This document shows positions 7,650 through 14,550 of a stretch of 22,531 bases of DNA, piece after piece; within the stretch, counting starts at the first letter, position 1, and each line of letters opens with the position of its first letter. The stretch spans positions 1-22,531 of the forward strand of contig DAOTEJ010000039.1 of the NCBI GenBank assembly GCA_035454085.1, in the 5' to 3' direction. A program made the translations under genes and the position numbers. The notes under the pieces were generated by a model. That model was not told the DNA's origin. It saw only the letters and a program-made list of their open reading frames with translations, and made no database searches. This DNA is from DAOTEJ01 sp035454085 (GTDB taxonomy: Bacteria; Pseudomonadota; Gammaproteobacteria; Burkholderiales; Burkholderiaceae_F).

Positions 7650-7655
7650 GGCCGC
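7641..7655. repeat. Perfect short inverted repeat across the prfC stop codon
   Basis: GCGGCC (7641-7646) and GGCCGC (7650-7655) flank TGA, the prfC stop. It lies in the 34-base space between the convergent prfC and nnrU genes. No U-tract follows on either strand. Confidence 0.5.
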
Positions 7656-7683
7656 GCTGGCCGGCGGGTACGCGGCTCGCGGT

Positions 7684-8265
7684 TCAGCGCCCGAGCGGCG
7701 CCACACCGATCAGCGCCGCGTGGCCCCAGAAGGCGAACGCGGCCCAGGCCGCCACCCCGATCACCACCGTGATGACCGTGCGGCTCGCGCTGCCGCGGGC
7801 GCGCACCACGCCTTCGCGCCGGTCGCGGCGGCGCGAGGCCACGTAGTCGAGCACCGCCCACGCAAGGAAGCTGCCGAAGAGCAGCACGCCGGCGACCGTG
7901 CCATTGACCAGCAGGTGCACGAAGGCCCAGAGCTTCACGCCCGCCACCATGGGGTGGCCCACCGCGGCCTTGATCGCGTTGCCCGGCACGTAGGCGGCGG
8001 CGAGCAGCACGAAGGCGAGCAGCGTGAACAGCGAAGAGGCATGCTTCATCCACAGCGGCGCGGCCCACAGCACCTGGGGCGCGGTGCGCGCCTCGCCCCA
8101 GCCGATCACGATCAGCACGAAGCCCGCGATCGACAGCAGCGAGTAGGCGGCCTTCCACGCGCCCAGGCCGATGCGCGAGACGGTGTGGCGGCGCCAGTCG
8201 TCCGCGAAGATGCGCACCGAGTGCACGCCAAGAAAGAGGACAAGGCCGATTACGAGCAGGGTCAT
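7684..8265 (-). CDS. nnrU: NnrU family membrane protein
   Basis: This 193-residue protein has about five or six predicted membrane helices and carries the NnrU hallmark GHPMVAGVKLWA (103-114) followed by HLLVNG, plus GVHSVRIF near the start (13-20). NnrU is linked in denitrifiers to the nitrite/nitric oxide reductase regulon and resembles isoprenylcysteine methyltransferase-like membrane enzymes, but its biochemical role is unknown. No nir or nor genes are in the window, so a link to nitrogen oxides here is only by family. The start ATG at 8265 is well placed, with CATACT at 8313-8308 as a likely -10 on this strand. It converges with prfC and diverges from the Bug receptor gene. Confidence 0.88.
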   Translation of the reverse strand: MTLLVIGLVLFLGVHSVRIFADDWRRHTVSRIGLGAWKAAYSLLSIAGFVLIVIGWGEARTAPQVLWAAPLWMKHASSLFTLLAFVLLAAAYVPGNAIKAAVGHPMVAGVKLWAFVHLLVNGTVAGVLLFGSFLAWAVLDYVASRRRDRREGVVRARGSASRTVITVVIGVAAWAAFAFWGHAALIGVAPLGR

Positions 8266-8307
8266 GCAGGGTCTCCGTGGGGGCGTGGGTGCCCCGCGCA
8301 GGGCGCG

Positions 8308-8313
8308 AGTATG
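8308..8313 (-). promoter_or_regulatory. Putative -10 box of nnrU
   Basis: CATACT on the minus strand, 42 bases upstream of the nnrU ATG. The palindrome at 8325-8340 would cover its -35 region. Confidence 0.35.
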
Positions 8314-8324
8314 CCGGCCCGGCA

Positions 8325-8340
8325 GCGGGTCGCGACCCGC
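8325..8340. promoter_or_regulatory. 16-base palindrome between divergent nnrU and Bug genes, possible operator
   Basis: GCGGGTCGCGACCCGC is a perfect dyad. It can be extended to 8322-8343 with a single mismatched pair (8324/8341). It lies between the two putative -10 boxes (8308-8313 minus, 8374-8379 plus), where a regulator could act on both promoters. Confidence 0.35.
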
Positions 8341-8373
8341 CGCGGCGCGGGGCCATTGGCGCGGAGGGCTCGA

Positions 8374-8379
8374 TAGAAT
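8374..8379 (+). promoter_or_regulatory. Putative -10 box of the Bug receptor gene
   Basis: TAGAAT, 34 bases upstream of the GTG start at 8413. No convincing -35 at 16-18 bases. Confidence 0.4.
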
Positions 8380-8412
8380 CGCGCGCCGCCCGTCGATCGG
8401 GCCGACCGAACT

Positions 8413-9444
8413 GTGGATCTTGCCTTGACGCCGACCTCGCCTCGCTCACCGGCCGCGCGCCGCCGCGCCCTGCGCGCGCTGTGGCTGGCCGCGCCGCTGG
8501 CGGCCCTGAGCCTGGCCGCGCCCGCCGCGCTCGCGCAGAACGGATTTCCCGCCCGGCCGGTGCGCATCGTCGTGCCCTACTCGGTGGGGATCGGCCCCGA
8601 CGTGGTGACGCGCGCGGTGGCCGAGCGCCTGTCGCAGACCTGGGGCCAACCGGTGATGGTGGACAACAAGCCGGGCGCCTCGGGCATCGTGGCCTTCAGC
8701 GAGATCGGGCGCGTCGCGCCGGACGGGCACACGCTGTTTCTGGGCGACGTGGCCACCCTGGCCGTCAATCCGCTGATCCACGCCAACCTGCCCTACGACG
8801 CGGCCAGGGACGTGGCGCCGCTGACCGGACTGTTCCGCGCCACCTTCGTGATCCAGGTGGGCGGCGCGAGCCGCTACGCCACGCTGGCCGACTTGCTGGC
8901 CGACGCGCGCGCCCGGCCCGGCCGCGTGAGCTACGCCTCGCTGGGCAACGGCCATCCCTCGCAGGTCGCGGTGGAGAGCTGGGCCAAGGCGGCCGGCGTG
9001 GAGTTCCTGCATGTGCCCTTCAAGGACGGCGGCAGCATGATGAGCGCGGTGGCCAACGGCGAGGTGGACTTCACGCCGCTGTCGATGAACACCACCGCGG
9101 GGCTCACCAAGGCCGGCAAGATGCGGCCGCTGGCGGTGGCGGCGCGCACCCGGCTCAAGGACTATCCCGAGATTCCCACGAGCGTGGAGGCCGGCGGCCC
9201 GGCGGTGGAGATGCGCCCCTGGGCGGCGTTGGTCGCCCCCGCGGGCACGCCGCGCCCGGTGCTCGAGCAGTTGCAGCGCGACCTGGTGGCGGCGATCAAC
9301 AGCCCCGAGGTGCGCGCGCGCATCGAGGCCGCCGGCTTCGAGCCCATTCCCTCGACCCCGGCCGAACTGGCGGCGCGCGTGGCGGCCGACACCGCGCTGT
9401 ATGCCCCGCTGGTCAAGCAAGGGCGCGTGCGGCGCGACAACTGA
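8413..9444 (+). CDS. Bug family periplasmic substrate-binding protein (TctC-like)
   Basis: This 343-residue protein is of the Bug type, the periplasmic receptors of tripartite tricarboxylate transporters that are greatly expanded in Bordetella and its relatives. A Sec signal peptide with an RRR n-region and a long Leu/Ala core ends in ALA before QNGFPARPVRIVVPY. Family marks follow: VVTRAVAERLSQTWGQPVMV, NKPGASGIVA, PDGHTLFLG, LPYDAARDVAPL, and FLHVPFKDGG. These receptors bind small carboxylates or amides, but the ligand cannot be read from sequence. No membrane partner (TctA/TctB) is nearby, as is usual for orphan Bug genes. The start is GTG 8413; TTG 8425 in the same frame is possible, and neither has a clear Shine-Dalgarno. 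Confidence 0.9.
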   Translation: MDLALTPTSPRSPAARRRALRALWLAAPLAALSLAAPAALAQNGFPARPVRIVVPYSVGIGPDVVTRAVAERLSQTWGQPVMVDNKPGASGIVAFSEIGRVAPDGHTLFLGDVATLAVNPLIHANLPYDAARDVAPLTGLFRATFVIQVGGASRYATLADLLADARARPGRVSYASLGNGHPSQVAVESWAKAAGVEFLHVPFKDGGSMMSAVANGEVDFTPLSMNTTAGLTKAGKMRPLAVAARTRLKDYPEIPTSVEAGGPAVEMRPWAALVAPAGTPRPVLEQLQRDLVAAINSPEVRARIEAAGFEPIPSTPAELAARVAADTALYAPLVKQGRVRRDN

Positions 9445-9507
9445 GCGGCGCCCGCGGTAGCCCGGTGCGACGCCGGCGCGGCGCGCGGCCGCCGTAGGCC
9501 TGCGGGC

Positions 9508-9513
9508 TAGACT
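9508..9513 (+). promoter_or_regulatory. Putative -10 box of the aldo/keto reductase operon
   Basis: TAGACT, 34 bases upstream of the ATG at 9547, in the 100-base space after the Bug gene. No good -35. Confidence 0.35.
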
Positions 9514-9546
9514 CGCCGCCTCGGATCTCACCGGAACACGCTTGCC

Positions 9547-10518
9547 ATGCAATATCGCCGCCTCGGCCGCTCGGGCCTGAAAGTCTCGGAACTCTCGCTG
9601 GGTTCGTGGGTGACCTACGGCAACCAGGTCGACACGCGGCTCGCGCGCGAGCTGATGGCCGCGGCCTACGACGCGGGCGTGAACTTCTTCGACAACGCCG
9701 AGATCTACGCCGGCGGCAAGAGCGAAGAGATCATGGGCGCGGTGCTCAGGGAGCTGGGCTGGTCGCGCATCAACTTCGTGGTCTCGACCAAGTTCTACTG
9801 GGGCCTGCGCACCGGCGTGAACGACCGCAACACGCTCAACCGCAAGTACCTGCTGAGTTCGATCACCGGCTCGCTCAAGCGCCTGCAGCTCGACTACGTG
9901 GACCTGGTGTACTGCCACCGCGCCGACCCGCACACCCCGATCGAGGAGACCGTGTGGGCGATGCACGACATGATCGAGCGCGGCTACGCGCTCTACTGGG
10001 GCACGAGCGAGTGGAGCGCCGACGAGATCCGCGCCGCCTGGGATATCGCCGAGCGCCGCAACCTGCACAAGCCGGTGATGGAGCAGCCCGAGTACAACCT
10101 GCTGCACCGGCAGCGCGTCGAGCAGGAGTACGCCCGCCTGTACCAGGACATCGGCCTGGGGCTCACGACCTGGAGCCCGCTGGCCTCGGGCCTGCTTACC
10201 GGCAAGTACCGCCAGGGCGTGCCCGAGGGCTCGCGCGCCACGCTCGAGAACTACGCCTTCCTGCGCGAGCGGCTCACCGACCCCGGCCGCACCGGCCTGC
10301 TCAACCAGCTCGATTCGGTGGCGCAGGACATCGGCTGCACCATGGCGCAGCTCGCGCTGGCCTGGTGCCTGAAGAACCCCCACGTGAGCACGGTGATCAC
10401 CGGTGCCTCGCGCGTCGAGCAACTGCGTGAGAACATCGCGGCGCAGGACTTCGTCGCCGCGCTCACGCCCGAGCGCCTGGCGCACATCGACGAGATCGTG
10501 GGCGCGCCGGCCGCCTAG
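9547..10518 (+). CDS. Aldo/keto reductase, Kv-beta-like (AKR6 type)
   Basis: This 323-residue NADPH-dependent oxidoreductase has an (alpha/beta)8 barrel. The catalytic tetrad is visible: Asp49 and Tyr54 in NFFDNAEIYAGG, Lys82 in VSTKFYWG, and His124 in YCHRADPHTP. Stretches such as GRSGLKVSELSLGSW, ALYWGTSEWSADEIRAAW, LTTWSPLASGLLTGKY and VITGASRVEQLRENI match the potassium-channel beta-subunit-like branch, which includes E. coli YghZ. Animal Kv-beta has Asn in place of His124. The substrate is probably an aldehyde or ketone and is unknown. The start ATG at 9547 has weak GGAA upstream. GTP cyclohydrolase follows after 45 bases, so these genes may share an mRNA, though a functional tie is not proven. 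Confidence 0.92.
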   Translation: MQYRRLGRSGLKVSELSLGSWVTYGNQVDTRLARELMAAAYDAGVNFFDNAEIYAGGKSEEIMGAVLRELGWSRINFVVSTKFYWGLRTGVNDRNTLNRKYLLSSITGSLKRLQLDYVDLVYCHRADPHTPIEETVWAMHDMIERGYALYWGTSEWSADEIRAAWDIAERRNLHKPVMEQPEYNLLHRQRVEQEYARLYQDIGLGLTTWSPLASGLLTGKYRQGVPEGSRATLENYAFLRERLTDPGRTGLLNQLDSVAQDIGCTMAQLALAWCLKNPHVSTVITGASRVEQLRENIAAQDFVAALTPERLAHIDEIVGAPAA

Positions 10519-10563
10519 CGCCGACGCCGGCCGCCCGCGCCGCACCGACCAGAGAGGCTGACC

Positions 10564-11289
10564 ATGAACTCTCCCGAGCCCAGCTCCGCGCTCACCGCCG
10601 CCGATGAAGGCGTGCCGGTGTCGCAGAAGATCCGCGAGCGCATTCGCGCCGCGCGCGCGCGCTTCCACGCCAACGACAACATCGCCGGATTCATCGGCGA
10701 AGGCGAGCTCGAGGCCCTGCAGGACGAGGTGGCGGGCAAGCTGCAGGGCGTGCTCGAGAGCCTGGTGATCGACACCGAGGCCGACCACAACACCCACGAC
10801 ACGGCGCGCCGCGTGGCCAAGATGTACGTGCGCGAAGTGTTCGGGGGGCGCTACGCGGCGCAGCCGCCGGTGACCGAGTTCCCCAACGTCGAGCACCTCA
10901 ACGAGCTGATGATCGTGGGCCCGATCACGATCCGCAGCGCCTGCTCGCACCACCTCTGCCCCATCATCGGGCGGGTGTGGATCGGCGTGATGCCCAACGA
11001 GCACTCCAACCTGATCGGCCTGTCCAAGTACGTGCGCCTGGCCAACTGGGTGATGAGCCGCCCGCAGATCCAGGAGGAGGCCGTCACCCACCTGGCCGAC
11101 CTGCTGCAGGAGCGCATGCAGCCCGACGGCCTGGCGGTGGTGATGGAGGCCGACCACTTCTGCATGCAGTGGCGCGGCGTCAAGGAGACCGACTCGAAGA
11201 TGGTCAACTCGGTGATGCGCGGCTCCTTCCTCAAGGATCCCAACCTGCGTCGCGAGTTTCTTTCCCTGCTGCGCAACCGCCACGTCTGA
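10564..11289 (+). CDS. folE: GTP cyclohydrolase I (FolE), divergent form
   Basis: This 241-residue protein makes 7,8-dihydroneopterin triphosphate from GTP, the first step to folate and other pterins. The zinc ligands are present: Cys127 and His130 in ACSHHLCP, and Cys200 in DHFCMQWRG. Other active-site parts are also kept: HTHDT-like NTHDTARRVAKMYV (76-89), IGLSKY (151-156, Ser154/Lys155), RPQIQEE and Arg204. It differs from the common form: CEHH reads CSHH, and the usual Thr/Ser-rich stretch after RGV reads KETDSKMVNSVMRGSF. It may thus be a second, specialised copy; the window cannot show whether a standard folE exists elsewhere. The Shine-Dalgarno GAGAGG (10552-10557) sits six bases before the ATG. 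The BLUF gene follows by 8 bases. Confidence 0.9.
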   Translation: MNSPEPSSALTAADEGVPVSQKIRERIRAARARFHANDNIAGFIGEGELEALQDEVAGKLQGVLESLVIDTEADHNTHDTARRVAKMYVREVFGGRYAAQPPVTEFPNVEHLNELMIVGPITIRSACSHHLCPIIGRVWIGVMPNEHSNLIGLSKYVRLANWVMSRPQIQEEAVTHLADLLQERMQPDGLAVVMEADHFCMQWRGVKETDSKMVNSVMRGSFLKDPNLRREFLSLLRNRHV

Positions 11290-11297
11290 GGACCGCG

Positions 11298-11726
11298 ATG
11301 CTGATCCGCCTGCTCTACGCCAGCCGTGCCGCCGGCCCCGTCAACGCCGCGACGGTCGAGTCCATCCTTGCCCAGTCGCGCGCCCACAACCCTCCGCTGG
11401 GGATCACCGGCATCCTGTGCCACGGTGGCGACATCTTCATGCAGGTGCTCGAGGGCGGACGCGGCCCCGTGAACGAGCTCTACAACAGCATCGTGCGCGA
11501 CCCGCGCCACCGCGACGTGGTGATGCTGCACTACGAGGAGGTGGCCGAGCGCCGCTTCGCCGGCTGGACCATGGGCATGGTCAACATCGACAAGCTCAAC
11601 CCCGCCGTGCTGCTCAAGTACGGCGACCGCGCGGTGCTCGACCCCTATGCGGTCTCGGGCCGGGCCTCGATGTCCCTGCTCGACGAGCTGATCGCCACCG
11701 CCAGCATCGTGGGTCGCGCCGGCTAG
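11298..11726 (+). CDS. Short BLUF-domain blue-light sensor
   Basis: This 142-residue protein is almost wholly a BLUF domain, which binds FAD and senses blue light. The key residues keep the exact spacing of AppA (all shifted by 14): Tyr7, Asn31, Gln49, Trp90 and Met92. Visible motifs are LIRLLYASRA, NPPLGITGIL, FMQVLEGG and FAGWTMGMV. About 45 residues follow (KLNPAVLLKYGDRAVLDPYA and a final helix), as in PixD/BlrB-type short BLUF proteins that signal by protein contact and not through a fused enzyme. The Shine-Dalgarno GAGG overlaps the folE stop codon and lies six bases from the ATG, so translation is probably coupled to folE. The partner is unknown; FolE is the obvious candidate. Confidence 0.93.
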   Translation: MLIRLLYASRAAGPVNAATVESILAQSRAHNPPLGITGILCHGGDIFMQVLEGGRGPVNELYNSIVRDPRHRDVVMLHYEEVAERRFAGWTMGMVNIDKLNPAVLLKYGDRAVLDPYAVSGRASMSLLDELIATASIVGRAG

Positions 11727-11815
11727 GTACGCGCCCGGCGGTGCCGCGGCGCGAGCCGTGGGGCGCGCGGCATCAGCTCATCACGGGCTGGTCTAAGGCG
11801 GCGCGCAAACTGGGC

Positions 11816-11821
11816 TAGGCT
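11816..11821 (+). promoter_or_regulatory. Putative -10 box of cysteine synthase gene
   Basis: TAGGCT, 29 bases before the ATG at 11850. The 123-base space from 11727 to 11849 also holds a 7-base inverted repeat (11742-11748 / 11766-11772) without a U-tract. Confidence 0.25.
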
Positions 11822-11849
11822 GGCGGGCATCCCCCCGCGAGCGCACGCC

Positions 11850-12770
11850 ATGAAGTTCGAGTCCGTCCTGCAGTCGATCGGCAACACCCCCGTGATCCGC
11901 GTGCGGCGCCTGTTCGGGCCCGAGGCCAGGGTGTGGATCAAGAGCGAGCGCGCCAACCCGGGCGGCTCGATCAAGGACCGCATCGCGCTGGCCATGGTCG
12001 AGGACGCCGAGGCGCGCGGCCTGCTCGCACCCGGCGGCACCATTGTCGAGCCCACCAGCGGCAACACTGGCGTGGGCCTGGCGATGGTCGCGGCGGTGAA
12101 GGGCTACCGGCTCGTGCTCGTGATGCCCGACAGCATGAGCGTGGAGCGCCGCCGCCTGATGCTGGCCTACGGGGCGGCCTTCGAGCTCACCCCGCGCGCG
12201 CTGGGCATGAAGGGCGCGATTGCCAGGGCCGAGCAGATCGTCGCCACGACCCCGGGGGCCTGGATGCCGCAGCAGTTCGAGAACCCCGCCAACGTGGCGG
12301 TGCACGAACGCACCACCGCGCAGGAGATCCTGGCCGACTTTCCCGAGGGCCTGGACGCGCTGATCACGGGCGTGGGCACGGGCGGCCACATCACCGGCGT
12401 GGCGCGGGTGCTCAAGGCAAAGTGGCCGAAGCTCGGGGTGTACGCGGTGGAGCCCGCGGCGAGCCCGGTGATCTCGGGCGGCGCGCCCTCGCCCCATCCC
12501 ATCCAGGGCATCGGCGCGGGCTTCGTGCCGAAGAATCTCGACACCGCCGTGCTCGACGGCGTGATCCAGGTCGAGGCCGAGCCGGCCCGCGAGTACGCGC
12601 GCCGCAGCGCGCGCGAGGAAGGGCTGCTGGTGGGCATCTCGTCGGGCGCCACGCTGGCGGCGATCGCCCAGAAGCTGCCCGAGCTGCCCGCCGGCAGCCG
12701 CGTGCTGGGCTTCAACTACGACACGGGCGAGCGCTACCTCTCGGTCGAGGGCTTCCTGCCGGTGGAGTGA
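11850..12770 (+). CDS. cysK: Cysteine synthase (O-acetylserine sulfhydrylase)
   Basis: This 306-residue PLP enzyme of fold type II forms L-cysteine from O-acetylserine and sulfide. The PLP lysine is Lys42 in NPGGSIKDR, the substrate loop TSGNTG is at 69-74, the phosphate-binding GTGGHITG follows, and IQGIGAGFVP and GISSGA complete the CysK pattern. The CysK/CysM split is not certain by eye: the GIGAGFVP loop favours CysK, while CysM-type enzymes can also use thiosulfate. The closeness to a thiosulfate-type transporter and a rhodanese on the opposite strand makes that question worth asking. The last 37 bases overlap the 3' end of the convergent nuclease gene. Confidence 0.9.
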   Translation: MKFESVLQSIGNTPVIRVRRLFGPEARVWIKSERANPGGSIKDRIALAMVEDAEARGLLAPGGTIVEPTSGNTGVGLAMVAAVKGYRLVLVMPDSMSVERRRLMLAYGAAFELTPRALGMKGAIARAEQIVATTPGAWMPQQFENPANVAVHERTTAQEILADFPEGLDALITGVGTGGHITGVARVLKAKWPKLGVYAVEPAASPVISGGAPSPHPIQGIGAGFVPKNLDTAVLDGVIQVEAEPAREYARRSAREEGLLVGISSGATLAAIAQKLPELPAGSRVLGFNYDTGERYLSVEGFLPVE

Positions 12771-13189
12771 GCGCGGCGCCAGTCCCAGGGCGCAGTCGGA
12801 TCCTCGTCGCTCCACAGACCGCGGCGCTCGCGGCGCGCGGTGTCTTCCAGGCTCAGGCACTCGCCCGGCGACTTGAGGTAGCGCCGGTAGCACCAGGCGT
12901 GGCCGGCCGCCACCTGCGCCCAGTTCAGATGCACTTGGCCGCACCATACGTGCGCCACCGTGCGGCCGTAGCGGTCGGTGTCGACCGGCGCGATGCGCAC
13001 CTCGCGTCCGCTGCACAGCGCGAGCACATGGCGCGTGGCCGCGCGCGACCAGGGCTGCGCCTTCTCGGGGGCGTCGATCTCGGCCAGGCGCACCCGGACT
13101 TCGGTGTCGGCCTGGCGCAGGCGCAGCGTGTCGCCGTCGGGCGCGCCGACCAGCGTCCACGCTGCCAGCAGCAGCGTCGCGGTGTTCAA
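12734..13189 (-). CDS. Thermonuclease-fold (SNase-like) nuclease
   Basis: This protein of about 151 residues has the staphylococcal nuclease active site: DGDT (18-21), Arg34, Asp39 and Glu42 in RLAEIDAPE, and Arg76 in DRYGR. These match Asp21, Arg35, Asp40, Glu43 and Arg87 of the S. aureus enzyme in order and spacing, so it should cut DNA or RNA with calcium. RVRLAEIDAPE and the later GHAWCYRRYL with ERRGLW are typical of proteobacterial members. The start is doubtful: TTG at 13189 is the only usable one before DGDT and has no Shine-Dalgarno. It gives MNTATLLLAAWTLVGA, which could be a short export signal or just the first strand of the barrel. Its 3' end overlaps cysK by 37 bases. A palindrome ACTGGCCAGT (13292-13301) lies about 100 bases upstream. 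Confidence 0.85.
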   Translation of the reverse strand: MNTATLLLAAWTLVGAPDGDTLRLRQADTEVRVRLAEIDAPEKAQPWSRAATRHVLALCSGREVRIAPVDTDRYGRTVAHVWCGQVHLNWAQVAAGHAWCYRRYLKSPGECLSLEDTARRERRGLWSDEDPTAPWDWRRAHSTGRKPSTER

Positions 13190-13358
13190 GGGAGGATGGA
13201 GCCAGGCGCGGCCCGGGCGGGCGCGAGCGGAAGGTCGAGGGTGTCGAGGGCTTGGAGCGGGGTTGGAGGGACCCTAGCAGTCGCGGCTCATACTGGCCAG
13301 TCACGCCCAGTGGCGATGGGCAGGGCGCCGCTGCGTGGCGCGGACCGCCGCCGTGCGC

Positions 13359-14327
<969 letters not shown>

Positions 14328-14333
14328 GACGGA

Positions 14334-14337
14334 CTCC
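14334..14337 (-). promoter_or_regulatory. Shine-Dalgarno that supports the TTG start of the dehydratase
   Basis: GGAG on the minus strand is six bases before TTG 14327. It lies within the first codons of the alternative GTG start at 14339, which itself has no good Shine-Dalgarno. Confidence 0.45.
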
Positions 14338-14373
14338 ACGATGGAGCCCGCAGTGTAGGCCGGCGCGTGCGGG

Positions 14374-14550
14374 CTACTTCGAGGGGGCCGGCGCGCCCGA
14401 GCAGTGGCCCGCGCCTTCGATGCGCTCCTGTCCCAGGGCCCAGGGCGGCGGCTCGGCGAAGCGCTCGTGCGGGCGCGCGCGCAGCCAGTCCGCGGCCACG
14501 AAAGCGGCGAGCAGCGCCAGGAAGATCCAGCTCCAGGTGCTGCGCCTCAT
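14374..14550 (-). CDS. 58-residue one-helix protein coupled to the YeeE transporter, function unknown
   Basis: A 58-codon frame begins at ATG 14550 and its ATGA overlaps the stop of the YeeE/YedE gene, the classic arrangement for coupled translation. The protein starts MRRSTWSWIFLALLAAFVAA, giving a basic N-terminus and one hydrophobic helix (about 8-24). A polar, Pro-rich tail follows with a single cysteine in AGHCSGAPAPSK. The charge pattern favours the N-terminus inside and the tail in the periplasm; a VAA signal-peptidase site is also possible. I do not recognise the family. Its place after a thiosulfate-type transporter and a periplasmic rhodanese suggests a helper in sulfur handling, with the lone Cys as a candidate persulfide carrier. 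That role is an inference only. Confidence 0.65.
   Translation of the reverse strand: MRRSTWSWIFLALLAAFVAADWLRARPHERFAEPPPWALGQERIEGAGHCSGAPAPSK

Noticed and set aside
5898..7706. Open frame of 602 codons on the minus strand
   Set aside because: It is antisense to prfC and low-complexity, with no domain.
9458..9509. TAGCCCG / CGGGCTA pairing in the space after the Bug gene
   Set aside because: A 7-base stem with a 38-base loop is too loose to call a terminator or operator.
8446..11283. Very long open frame (945 codons) on the minus strand
   Set aside because: It lies opposite the Bug receptor, aldo/keto reductase and folE. Its His/Arg/Ala-rich text has no domain, and it is the expected mirror of high-GC coding DNA.
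11742..11772. Inverted repeat after the BLUF gene as a terminator
   Set aside because: The stem is only 7 bases with a 17-base loop and no U-tract.
13234..13250. Two copies of GTCGAGGG nine bases apart upstream of the nuclease gene
   Set aside because: Only two short copies in GC-rich DNA; no array and no link to a known binding site.
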